A stretch of 16,540 nt of DNA from the NCBI GenBank assembly GCA_041477875.1, contig JBGOVA010000098.1, positions 1 to 16,540 of the forward strand. Reading direction: 5' to 3'. This document shows, one piece after another, positions 1 to 7,215 of this stretch. A program made the position numbers and the translations under genes. How positions within the stretch are numbered: position 1 is the first letter of the stretch; each line of letters starts with the position of its first letter. The notes under the pieces are model-generated. The model saw nothing but the letters and a program-made list of their open reading frames with translations, did no database searches and had not been told where the DNA came from. Source of the stretch: SZUA-430 sp041477875. Lineage in GTDB: Bacteria; Pseudomonadota; Alphaproteobacteria; Micropepsales; Micropepsaceae.

Positions 1-226
1 CTTCCTCTTTGTGCGCCCGGCGAAGTGGCTCGGTTATCGCCTCTGGAAGATCGGCGACGGCAAGATTATCGACGGGCTCGGCCCTGACGGCATCGCCGCC
101 GGCATCGCCGACTGGACGAAGCAAGTCGTCCGCCTGCAGAGCGGCTACGTCTATCACTACGCCTTCGCGATGCTGATCGGTGTCGCGCTCCTCGCGACCT
201 GGTTCATGGCCGGAGGCGCGCGATGA
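1..226 (+). CDS. nuoL: NADH-quinone oxidoreductase subunit L, C-terminal end (partial)
   Basis: The reading frame is open from base 2 and gives 74 residues before a TGA at 224-226; the rest of the gene lies left of the window. NuoL is the distal antiporter-like membrane subunit of respiratory complex I and takes part in proton pumping across the inner membrane. The visible part has a polar stretch rich in Gly and Asp (IGDGKIIDGLGPDG), a short amphipathic helix, and a final hydrophobic helix introduced by SGYVYHYAFAMLIGV, which is typical of the last membrane helix of NuoL. The assignment rests on this tail and on nuoM and nuoN directly downstream. The stop codon overlaps the nuoM start as ATGA, so translation is probably coupled. 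Confidence 0.9.
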   Translation, partial: FLFVRPAKWLGYRLWKIGDGKIIDGLGPDGIAAGIADWTKQVVRLQSGYVYHYAFAMLIGVALLATWFMAGGAR

Positions 227-1728
227 GCGGCTACCTTCTCTCCGCTATCACGTTCTTTCCGCTGATCGGCGTGCTGCTGATCCTGACCGCGCGCGAGGGG
301 AAAGAGGGGGACCGGTTCGCCCGCCAGACCGCGCTTTTCGCAACGATCGTCACCTTTGGCCTGACGCTCTTCGCCTGGTCCGACTTCGATCACACGAAGA
401 CGGGCTTTCAATTCGTCGAGAACTACACCTGGTTCGGCGGCGCGATCCGCTATCACCTCGGCGTCGACGGCATATCGCTGCCCTTCGTCATCCTGACCGC
501 GTTCCTGATGCCGCTCTGCATTCTGGCCTCGACTGCGATCGAAACGCGCATCAAGGAATACATGGTCGCGTTTCTGGTCTTGGAAACGCTGATGATCGGC
601 GTCTTCGCCTCGCTCGATCTCGTGCTCTTCTACCTCTTCTTCGAGGGCGGCCTCATCCCGATGTTCCTGATCATCGGCATTTGGGGGGGCGCGCAGCGCG
701 TCTATGCCTCGTTCAAATTCTTCCTCTACACGCTCCTGGGCTCGGTTTTGATGCTCGTCGCCGTGATGGCGATGTACGTGACCGCGGGCACCACCGACAT
801 CCCCGCGCTCATGGCCTACGACTTCCCCAAGGACATGCAGTACTGGCTGTTCCTCGCATTCCTCGCCTCCTTCGCGGTGAAGCTGCCGATGTGGCCGGTC
901 CACACCTGGTTGCCTGACGCGCACGTGGAGGCGCCGACCGCGGGCTCGGTCATCTTGGCCGGCATCCTCCTGAAGATGGGCGGCTACGGCTTCCTGCGCT
1001 TCTCGCTGCCGATGTTCCCGGACGCCTCGGTCTATTTCGCGCCGATGATGTTCGCGCTCTCGATCATCGCCATCGTCTACACCTCGCTCGTCGCCTTGAT
1101 GCAGGAAGACATCAAGAAGCTCATCGCTTATTCGTCGGTCGCGCACATGGGCTTCGTGACCATGGGCCTCTTCGCGCTCAACCGCCAAGGCGTCGACGGC
1201 GCGGTCATCCAGATGATCAGCCACGGCTTCGTCTCCGCCGCGCTCTTCCTCTGCGTCGGCATCATCTACGACCGCATGCACACGCGCGAGATCAAGGCCT
1301 ATGGCGGTCTGGTCAACCGCATGCCGATCTACGCCGCCGTCTTCATGGTCTTCACCCTGGCGAACGTGGGCTTGCCCGGCACCAGCGGCTTCGTTGGCGA
1401 ATTCCTCTCTCTCGTGGGCGCGTTCAAGGCCAACAACTGGGTCGCGATCCTCGCCACGACCGGCGTGATCCTGAGTGCCGCCTATGCGCTGTGGCTTTAC
1501 GAGCGCGTCATCTTCGGCGAACTGACCAAGGCGGCCCTTGCCAAGATCGAAGACATGAATCTGCGCGAAGTCGTCATCATGGCGCCACTCGTCGCCGCGA
1601 CCTTGTTCTTCGGCTTCTACCCCAAGCCCATCTTCGACATGACCGCGACGGCCGTCGTTGCCACCCTGGACGGCATCAAGGGCAAGCTTGAAACGGTGCA
1701 AGCCGCGGCCGCGGAGCCCGCGCCATGA
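223..1728 (+). CDS. nuoM: NADH-quinone oxidoreductase subunit M
   Basis: NuoM is an antiporter-like, proton-pumping membrane subunit of complex I. The 501-residue length is normal for the family and the protein is almost entirely hydrophobic helices. Family landmarks are visible. The helix FYLFFEGGLIPM carries a buried glutamate (E141, matching the essential Glu of E. coli NuoM). K220 lies before the signature LPMWPVHTWLPDAHVEAPTA, and K251 in LLKMGGYG is a second pumping-channel lysine. The run KKLIAYSSVAHMGFVTMG is the conserved broken-helix region. The ATG at 223 is inside the nuoL stop (ATGA overlap), so this start is favoured even without a separate ribosome binding site. The gene ends in the same kind of ATGA overlap with nuoN. 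Nothing is truncated or unusual. Confidence 0.97.
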   Translation: MSGYLLSAITFFPLIGVLLILTAREGKEGDRFARQTALFATIVTFGLTLFAWSDFDHTKTGFQFVENYTWFGGAIRYHLGVDGISLPFVILTAFLMPLCILASTAIETRIKEYMVAFLVLETLMIGVFASLDLVLFYLFFEGGLIPMFLIIGIWGGAQRVYASFKFFLYTLLGSVLMLVAVMAMYVTAGTTDIPALMAYDFPKDMQYWLFLAFLASFAVKLPMWPVHTWLPDAHVEAPTAGSVILAGILLKMGGYGFLRFSLPMFPDASVYFAPMMFALSIIAIVYTSLVALMQEDIKKLIAYSSVAHMGFVTMGLFALNRQGVDGAVIQMISHGFVSAALFLCVGIIYDRMHTREIKAYGGLVNRMPIYAAVFMVFTLANVGLPGTSGFVGEFLSLVGAFKANNWVAILATTGVILSAAYALWLYERVIFGELTKAALAKIEDMNLREVVIMAPLVAATLFFGFYPKPIFDMTATAVVATLDGIKGKLETVQAAAAEPAP

Positions 1729-3173
1729 CCGCCGTCGACGTGAATGCCGACGTGCTGGCAACGATGCCGGAAATCGCGCTCGCGGTCGGCGCGATGCTGC
1801 TCCTCCTTGTGGGCGCCTTCTCAAGCGACAAGTGGTCCACCGTCATCACCTGGGGCTGCGTCCTCGTCCTCTGCGTCGCAGCCGCGCTCGTCGTCGCGAC
1901 GGGCGAGGGGCGCGTGCTCGCCTTCGGCGGCACCTTCATCGTCGACCCCTTCGCGCGCTTCGCCAAGCTTGTCGTGCTCGCGGGCTCCGCCATGGCGATG
2001 CTGATGTCGCTCGATTATCTGCGCGACGAAAAACTGACGCGGTTCGAGTATCCGGTGCTCGTGACGCTGGCGACGCTCGGCATGCTGACGATGATATCGG
2101 CCAACGATCTCATCGTGCTCTATGTCGGCCTCGAACTGCAGAGTCTGGCACTCTACGTGCTCGCCGCCTTCGCGCGCGACACGGTGCGGTCGAGCGAGGC
2201 GGGCCTCAAATATTTCGTCTTGGGCGCGCTCTCGTCCGGCATGCTGCTCTACGGCGCAAGCCTCGTTTACGGCTTCACCGGCACGACGTCGTTTGCCGGC
2301 ATCGCCCAGGTCATCGGGCAAAGCGCCGCCCCTATGGGCCTCATGATCGGCCTCGTCTTCGTCATGTCGGGCCTGGCTTTCAAGGTGTCGGCCGTTCCGT
2401 TCCATATGTGGACGCCCGACGTGTACGAAGGATCGCCCACGCCGGTAACGGCATTCTTCGCCGCCGCGGCCAAAGTCGCGGCGATGGCCCTGTTCCTGCG
2501 CGTCGTCTTCGGCCCGTTCGCGGCGGCCCAGGGCCAATGGCTCCAGATCGTCCTCTTCCTCTCCGTCGCCTCGATGCTTCTGGGCGCAATCGCCGCCATC
2601 GGCCAATCGAACATCAAGCGCCTGATGGCCTATTCCTCGATCGGCCACATGGGCTATGCGCTCATCGGCTTTGCCGCGGGAACGCAGGCGGGCGTCCAAG
2701 GCGTCCTGATCTATCTCGTCATCTACATGGCGATGACGGTCGGCACCTTCATCTGCATCCTGACCATGCGCCGCGGCGGCAAGGCGGTCGAAGACATTTC
2801 CGACCTCTCCGGCCTCTCGCAACGCGACCCGACGACCGCCTACCTGCTCGCGATCTTGATGTTCAGCCTGATCGGAATTCCGCCGCTCGCGGGCTTCTGG
2901 GGCAAGTGGTTCGTGTTCCTGGCCGCGATCGAAGCGAAGCTGTACTTCCTCGCCGTCACCGGCTTCGTCACCAGCGTCGTGGGGGCCTTCTACTACCTGC
3001 GTGTCATCAAGGTGATGTTCTTCGACAAGCCGGCGGCACCCTTTGAAAAGCCGCTGGGGACGGTCAACGCCGCGCTGCTCGCCGCATCGAGCGCCTTCGT
3101 CATCTTCTTCGTCGTGCTGCCTGCGCCGCTCGTCGACGCGGCATCGGCCGCGGCGAAGAGTCTCTTTCCGTGA
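1725..3173 (+). CDS. nuoN: NADH-quinone oxidoreductase subunit N
   Basis: NuoN is the third antiporter-like subunit of complex I (related to mitochondrial ND2) and the last nuo gene of the operon. At 482 residues it has the usual length. Visible landmarks are E137 in LYVGLELQSLALYVLAAF, K220 in FKVSAVPFHMWTPDVYEG followed by SPTPVTAFF, K250 in a later helix, and IKRLMAYSSIGHMGYAL, the broken-helix motif shared with NuoL and NuoM. The protein is a chain of membrane helices with no extra domain. It starts at an ATG overlapping the nuoM stop by 4 bases and ends 5 bases before birA. Expression is presumably as part of the nuo transcript, since there is no room for a promoter on either side. Confidence 0.97.
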   Translation: MTAVDVNADVLATMPEIALAVGAMLLLLVGAFSSDKWSTVITWGCVLVLCVAAALVVATGEGRVLAFGGTFIVDPFARFAKLVVLAGSAMAMLMSLDYLRDEKLTRFEYPVLVTLATLGMLTMISANDLIVLYVGLELQSLALYVLAAFARDTVRSSEAGLKYFVLGALSSGMLLYGASLVYGFTGTTSFAGIAQVIGQSAAPMGLMIGLVFVMSGLAFKVSAVPFHMWTPDVYEGSPTPVTAFFAAAAKVAAMALFLRVVFGPFAAAQGQWLQIVLFLSVASMLLGAIAAIGQSNIKRLMAYSSIGHMGYALIGFAAGTQAGVQGVLIYLVIYMAMTVGTFICILTMRRGGKAVEDISDLSGLSQRDPTTAYLLAILMFSLIGIPPLAGFWGKWFVFLAAIEAKLYFLAVTGFVTSVVGAFYYLRVIKVMFFDKPAAPFEKPLGTVNAALLAASSAFVIFFVVLPAPLVDAASAAAKSLFP

Positions 3174-3178
3174 GATAG

Positions 3179-3934
3179 ATGGACCCGCGCGTCCCGGCGG
3201 GCTATTCGGTCGCGATCTTCGATGAGATCGACTCGACGAACGAAGAGGCGCGCCGCCGCGCCGCCGTCGGCGAACGCGGGCCGCTCTGGATTTTTGCACG
3301 CCGCCAAACGGCTGGCCGCGGCCGCCGCGGCCGCGAATGGGAATCGCCCGAAGGCAACCTGGCAACGACCCTCTTGATCGCGCCCGGCGTCAGCGCGCCC
3401 GAAGCCGCGCGCCTGTCGTTCGTCGCCGCGCTCGCCGTCCATGATTTGACCAGCGCCTACGCGAAGCACGCCCACGTGCGGGTCAAATGGCCGAACGACG
3501 TCTTGGTTGACGGCAAGAAGGTCGCGGGCATCCTGCTTGAATCCTCCGGCCAAGAGGGCGTCGACGTCGTGCCGTGGCTCGCGGTCGGCATCGGCGTAAA
3601 CCTTGTTCGTGCACCCGCCGGCGCCACATATCCTGCGACCTTCATTGGCGCCCACGGCTCGGCGCCGAGCGCTGCGGAAGCGCTTGCCGAGCTTGCGGAA
3701 GCTTGGGAAACGCGGTTTCGTGTCTGGCGCGTGAGCGGCTTTGCGGCCATCCGTGAGGCTTGGCTCCAGGTCGCCGCCGGCGTCGGCCAGCCGGTGGAGG
3801 TGCGCTTGCCCGGCGAGACATTGCACGGCCGATTTGAGACGCTGATGCCTGACGGTGCCCTGAGTCTGCTTCTGCCCACGGGCGCGCGCCGCGCGATCAC
3901 GGCAGGCGAAGTGTTCTTCGCGCCAAAGGATTGA
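3179..3934 (+). CDS. birA: Biotin--[acetyl-CoA-carboxylase] ligase, group I (no DNA-binding domain)
   Basis: This cytoplasmic enzyme activates biotin with ATP to biotinyl-5'-AMP and transfers it to the target lysine of biotin carboxyl carrier proteins. The catalytic core is plain: DSTN at residues 18-21, the biotinyl-AMP loop GRGRRG at 46-51, SPEGNL just after, KWPND at 103-107 followed by GKKVAGILLE, and GIGVN at 137-141. The last ~45 residues look like the small SH3-like C-terminal domain. At 251 residues it starts directly with the catalytic domain and lacks the N-terminal helix-turn-helix of E. coli BirA, so it should be an enzyme only and not the biotin operon repressor. The ATG lies 5 bases after the nuoN stop with only a weak ribosome binding site, suggesting coupling. 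birA between nuoN and coaX is a recurrent alphaproteobacterial arrangement. Confidence 0.95.
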   Translation: MDPRVPAGYSVAIFDEIDSTNEEARRRAAVGERGPLWIFARRQTAGRGRRGREWESPEGNLATTLLIAPGVSAPEAARLSFVAALAVHDLTSAYAKHAHVRVKWPNDVLVDGKKVAGILLESSGQEGVDVVPWLAVGIGVNLVRAPAGATYPATFIGAHGSAPSAAEALAELAEAWETRFRVWRVSGFAAIREAWLQVAAGVGQPVEVRLPGETLHGRFETLMPDGALSLLLPTGARRAITAGEVFFAPKD

Positions 3935-3937
3935 GAG

Positions 3938-4729
3938 ATGCTTCTCGCGATCGACGCAGGCAACACCAACATCGTTTTCGCCGTCCACGACGGCAAAGAG
4001 ATTCGCGCCCAATTCCGCGCCTCGACGAAGGACAGCCGCACCGCCGACGAATACTACGTCTGGCTCACGCAGCTGATGAATCTCGAGGGCATCGACCCGA
4101 AACAGATCGAAGCCGCGATCATCGCCTGTGTCGTGCCGCAGGCTTTGTTCAACCTCCGGCGACTTTGCGCGAAATATTTCAAGCGCACCGCGCTCGTCGT
4201 CGGCGAATCCGACGTCGACCTCGGGCTTGAGATCAACACGGATCGTCCGCGCGCCGTCGGCGCTGACCGCCTCGTCAACGCCGTCGCCGGATATCGCGAC
4301 TACGGTGGCGACTTGATCATCATCGACTTCGGCACGGCAACGACGTTCGACATCGTCGGCACGAAAGGCGCCTACGAAGGCGGCGTCATCGCGCCGGGCG
4401 TGAACCTTTCGCTCGAGGCGCTGCACCTCGCCGCCGCGCAACTGCCGCGCATCGCGGTCGAGCGCCCGCAGGCCGTGATCGGCAAGGATACGATTCCCGC
4501 CATGCAGTCCGGCATTTTCTGGGGCTACATCGCCCTGATCGAGGGCCTCGTCGCACGGATCACGGCCGAGTACGGCAAGCCGATGAAGGTGATCGGCACC
4601 GGCGGTCTTGCGCACCTCTTCCGCCACAACACCAACGCGATCGAGGCGGTCGACCACGATCTGACGATCCGCGGCCTGCGTTACATTTTCGAGCGCAACG
4701 CCGCCCTCGCCCGTAAACCCATCGAATGA
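3938..4729 (+). CDS. coaX: Type III pantothenate kinase
   Basis: CoaX phosphorylates pantothenate to 4'-phosphopantothenate, the first step of coenzyme A synthesis. It belongs to the ASKHA (actin/Hsp70/sugar kinase) fold and is unrelated to CoaA. Seen in the sequence are the phosphate motif DAGNT at residues 6-10, GADR at 108-111 (its Asp is the expected catalytic base), DFGTATTFD at 130-138 for the second phosphate site, and GGVIAPG at 148-154. A glycine-rich IGTGGLA near residue 219 fits the adenosine site. The 263-residue length is normal. The start at 3938 is supported by AAGGA at 3926-3930 inside the end of birA, 7 bases upstream. Unlike CoaA, type III kinases are generally not inhibited by CoA. 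The stop overlaps the rnj start as ATGA. Confidence 0.96.
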   Translation: MLLAIDAGNTNIVFAVHDGKEIRAQFRASTKDSRTADEYYVWLTQLMNLEGIDPKQIEAAIIACVVPQALFNLRRLCAKYFKRTALVVGESDVDLGLEINTDRPRAVGADRLVNAVAGYRDYGGDLIIIDFGTATTFDIVGTKGAYEGGVIAPGVNLSLEALHLAAAQLPRIAVERPQAVIGKDTIPAMQSGIFWGYIALIEGLVARITAEYGKPMKVIGTGGLAHLFRHNTNAIEAVDHDLTIRGLRYIFERNAALARKPIE

Positions 4730-6396
4730 ACAAGCTGCGCGCGCAAGCGAAGCCTGGTGACGAGCTGATTTTCGTGCCCTTGGGTGGTGCCGGCGAGATC
4801 GGCATGAACCTGAACCTCTACGGCTACGGGCCGGCGGCGAAGCGCCAGTGGATCATGATCGATCTCGGCGTGATGTTCGGCGGCGACGACACGCCGGGCG
4901 TCGACGTCATCATGCCCGATCCGGGCTTCATCGAGGAACACCGCGCGAACCTGCTCGGCATCGTGCTGACCCACGCGCATGAGGATCACATCGGCGCGGT
5001 CGGGCACTTGTGGTCGCGCTTCAAGGTGCCCGTCTATGCGACGCCCTTCACGGCGGTATTGGTGCGCGGAAAACTTGAGGAAGAGGGCATTCTCGACGAA
5101 GTTCCCCTGCACATCATACCGCTCGGCGGCGCGCTGAAGCTCGGTCCCTTCGAACTCGAATTCATCGACATCACGCACTCGATCCCCGAACCGAACTGCA
5201 TCGCCATCCGCACGCCGCTCGGTACCGTCCTGCACACCGGCGATTGGAAGATCGACCCGCGCCCGGTCGTGGGACGCAAGACCGATATCGGGGCGCTGCG
5301 CCGCATCGGCGAGGAAGGCGTGCTCGCCGCCGTCTGCGACTCGACGAACGTCTTCGTCCCCGGCCGCTCGGGTTCGGAGTCAGAAGTCGCCACGCGCCTC
5401 GAAGCCGTCATCGCCATGTGCAAGGGCAGAGTTGCGGTCTCGGCCTTCGCTTCAAACGTCGCGCGCATGCAATCGGTCATCGTGGCCGGCGCGCGGGCGG
5501 GGCGCCACGTCGCCCTCGTCGGCCGTTCGATGCATAAGATTGCGGCCGCGGCGATCGAGACCGGCTATCTCAAAGACTTGCCCGCGATGATCGATGAGGA
5601 AACGGCGTCTGATCTCTCGCCTCACAAGGTGCTCTATCTCTGCACGGGCAGTCAGGGGGAGCCGCGTGCGGCGCTCGCGCGTATCGCTGCGGGCGAGCAT
5701 CCGCACGTGACGCTTGGCCCCGGTGACACTGTGATCTTCTCCTCGCGCGTCATCCCGGGGAACGAACGCACGATCCACAAACTGCACAACGACTTCGCGA
5801 TGCGCGGCGTCGAAGTAATCTCGGCCGAGGACCACGACGTCCACGTCTCGGGCCACCCCGCGCGCGACGAACTCGCCGACATGTATTCCTGGCTGAGGCC
5901 GCAGATCGCGGTACCGGTGCACGGCGAAGAACGCCACCTGATGGAACATGTTCGTCTGGCGAAGAGCCTGCAGATCCCCGAGGCGATTCACGCACCCAAC
6001 GGCTCGGTCGTGCGCCTCGCCCCGGGCCCCGGCACGATCATCGATGAGGCGCCGCACGGACGATTGCACCTCGACGGCAGCGTGCTGACCCACGGCGACG
6101 ACGGTGCGATGAAGGAGCGCCGCTCACTCGCCTACGCCGGCTATGTCGCCGTGACGATCATCCTCGACGCCCGCGATCGCCCGGCGGCCGATCCTGTCGT
6201 GATCTGCGCAGGCCTTCCTGAAGAGGTTGTCGACGCCGCGCGCCAAGCCGCAGGCGACGCGCAAGACCGCCTCGGCCGCCGCTTCGACGACGACAAGCGC
6301 ACGATCGAAGAGATCCGCCGCGCCGTGCGCCGTGAAGTCCAAGACGCCTGGGGCAAGAAACCGGTCGTGAAAGTGGAAATTGCAAGAACCGGCTGA
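4726..6396 (+). CDS. rnj: Ribonuclease J (metallo-beta-lactamase / beta-CASP)
   Basis: RNase J is a zinc-dependent endo- and 5'-3' exoribonuclease used in rRNA maturation and mRNA decay, and it is common in alphaproteobacteria. The N-terminal metallo-beta-lactamase domain shows the opening GGAGEIGMNL (residues 20-29) and the metal site HAHEDH (83-88). DITHSIPEPN and HTGDWKID follow, with their metal-ligand His and Asp. The inserted beta-CASP domain follows, with CTGSQGEP and the late motif HVSGHP, then VPVHGE. The final ~100 residues are the usual C-terminal domain. The 556-residue length is typical. The ATG overlaps the coaX stop (ATGA) and no independent ribosome binding site is visible, so coupling is likely. 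A role in turnover of the co-transcribed operon mRNA is possible but is not shown by the sequence. Confidence 0.95.
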   Translation: MNKLRAQAKPGDELIFVPLGGAGEIGMNLNLYGYGPAAKRQWIMIDLGVMFGGDDTPGVDVIMPDPGFIEEHRANLLGIVLTHAHEDHIGAVGHLWSRFKVPVYATPFTAVLVRGKLEEEGILDEVPLHIIPLGGALKLGPFELEFIDITHSIPEPNCIAIRTPLGTVLHTGDWKIDPRPVVGRKTDIGALRRIGEEGVLAAVCDSTNVFVPGRSGSESEVATRLEAVIAMCKGRVAVSAFASNVARMQSVIVAGARAGRHVALVGRSMHKIAAAAIETGYLKDLPAMIDEETASDLSPHKVLYLCTGSQGEPRAALARIAAGEHPHVTLGPGDTVIFSSRVIPGNERTIHKLHNDFAMRGVEVISAEDHDVHVSGHPARDELADMYSWLRPQIAVPVHGEERHLMEHVRLAKSLQIPEAIHAPNGSVVRLAPGPGTIIDEAPHGRLHLDGSVLTHGDDGAMKERRSLAYAGYVAVTIILDARDRPAADPVVICAGLPEEVVDAARQAAGDAQDRLGRRFDDDKRTIEEIRRAVRREVQDAWGKKPVVKVEIARTG

Positions 6397-6407
6397 ACGA
6401 GGTCCAC

Positions 6408-7127
6408 ATGCCCGCCGTCTTCGTCCATGGCGTCCCCGACACCGCGCTCGTGTGGCAACCGCTCCTGCAGCACCTCAAGCGCCGCGACACCGTCTGCCTG
6501 TCGCTTCCCGGCTTCGGCAACAAGCGTCCAGCCGGGTTCATCCCCGACAAGGACAGCTACGCCCGCTGGCTCGTCGACGAACTCAAGAAGATGAAAGGCC
6601 CCATCGATCTCGTCGGCCACGATTGGGGCGCGCTGCTCGTCACGCGCGCGGTTTCGATCGCGCCCAACCTCGTGCGCAGCTGGAGCGCGGGCGCAGCACC
6701 CCTCGACCACGACTACGTCTGGCATGACACCGCCCAGGTCTGGCAAACGCCAGGCAAGGGCGAAGAACTGATGAAGAACTTCGCGGGCGAGGCGCTCGCG
6801 ATGGGGTTGAGCGCGCAGGGCATCCCGTTGGAGCAGGCGCGCGAAACCGCCCGCCACATCGATCACGAGATGAAGACCTGCATCCTGACGCTCTATCGTT
6901 CGGCCGTCCGCGTCGCCGACGACTGGTTTGCCGACCTCAAGCGCGTGAAAGCCCCCAGCCTCATCCTCTGGGGTGAAGGCGACCCCTACGCTGCCGCGCG
7001 CTTCGGCGAGCGCCTGGCCGCCAACGTCAAAGGCCGCTTCACCTTGGTTCCCGGCGTCGGTCACTGGTACCAGGTCGAAAAGCCGGAGTTCGTGGCGCAC
7101 CAACTCGAAGCTTTCTGGGCCGGCTGA
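6408..7127 (+). CDS. Alpha/beta hydrolase, epoxide-hydrolase-like (Asp nucleophile)
   Basis: The 239-residue protein has a clear alpha/beta-hydrolase layout. HGVP at residues 7-10 is the oxyanion-hole motif, followed six residues later by W16. The nucleophile elbow is GHDWG at 70-74 with aspartate D72. D192 in GEGDPY is the likely acid and H219 in GVGHW the general base. An Asp nucleophile with HGxP and a Trp after it is characteristic of epoxide hydrolases and haloalkane dehalogenases, not of serine esterases. The HGVP variant and a cap-region Tyr (Y163 in TLYRS) lean towards epoxide hydrolase, but the substrate cannot be read from sequence. Oddly, the protein begins directly at the strand before HGVP, so the first strands of the usual fold are missing. 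GAGGT at 6399-6403 supports this ATG. It follows rnj by 11 bases and precedes a flavin monooxygenase, which suggests a shared catabolic role. Confidence 0.8.
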   Translation: MPAVFVHGVPDTALVWQPLLQHLKRRDTVCLSLPGFGNKRPAGFIPDKDSYARWLVDELKKMKGPIDLVGHDWGALLVTRAVSIAPNLVRSWSAGAAPLDHDYVWHDTAQVWQTPGKGEELMKNFAGEALAMGLSAQGIPLEQARETARHIDHEMKTCILTLYRSAVRVADDWFADLKRVKAPSLILWGEGDPYAAARFGERLAANVKGRFTLVPGVGHWYQVEKPEFVAHQLEAFWAG

Positions 7128-7205
7128 CCTGACCACCACCTCAGATACCCATTGCGCCCAGGGGCCGGCCTGAACCAACATCGGTCCAACAAGACATTAC
7201 GCAAT

Positions 7206-7210
7206 GGAGG
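7206..7210 (+). promoter_or_regulatory. Ribosome binding site deciding the monooxygenase start
   Basis: GGAGG lies 5 bases before the ATG at 7216. A second in-frame ATG at 7204 would put this motif inside the coding region, so the downstream start is preferred. Confidence 0.65.
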
Positions 7211-7215
7211 AAACT

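Noticed and set aside
7160..7176. GC-rich palindromic stretch around GGCCGGCC as a terminator between hydrolase and monooxygenase
   Set aside because: The stem is short, no T tract follows, and such runs are common by composition in this window.
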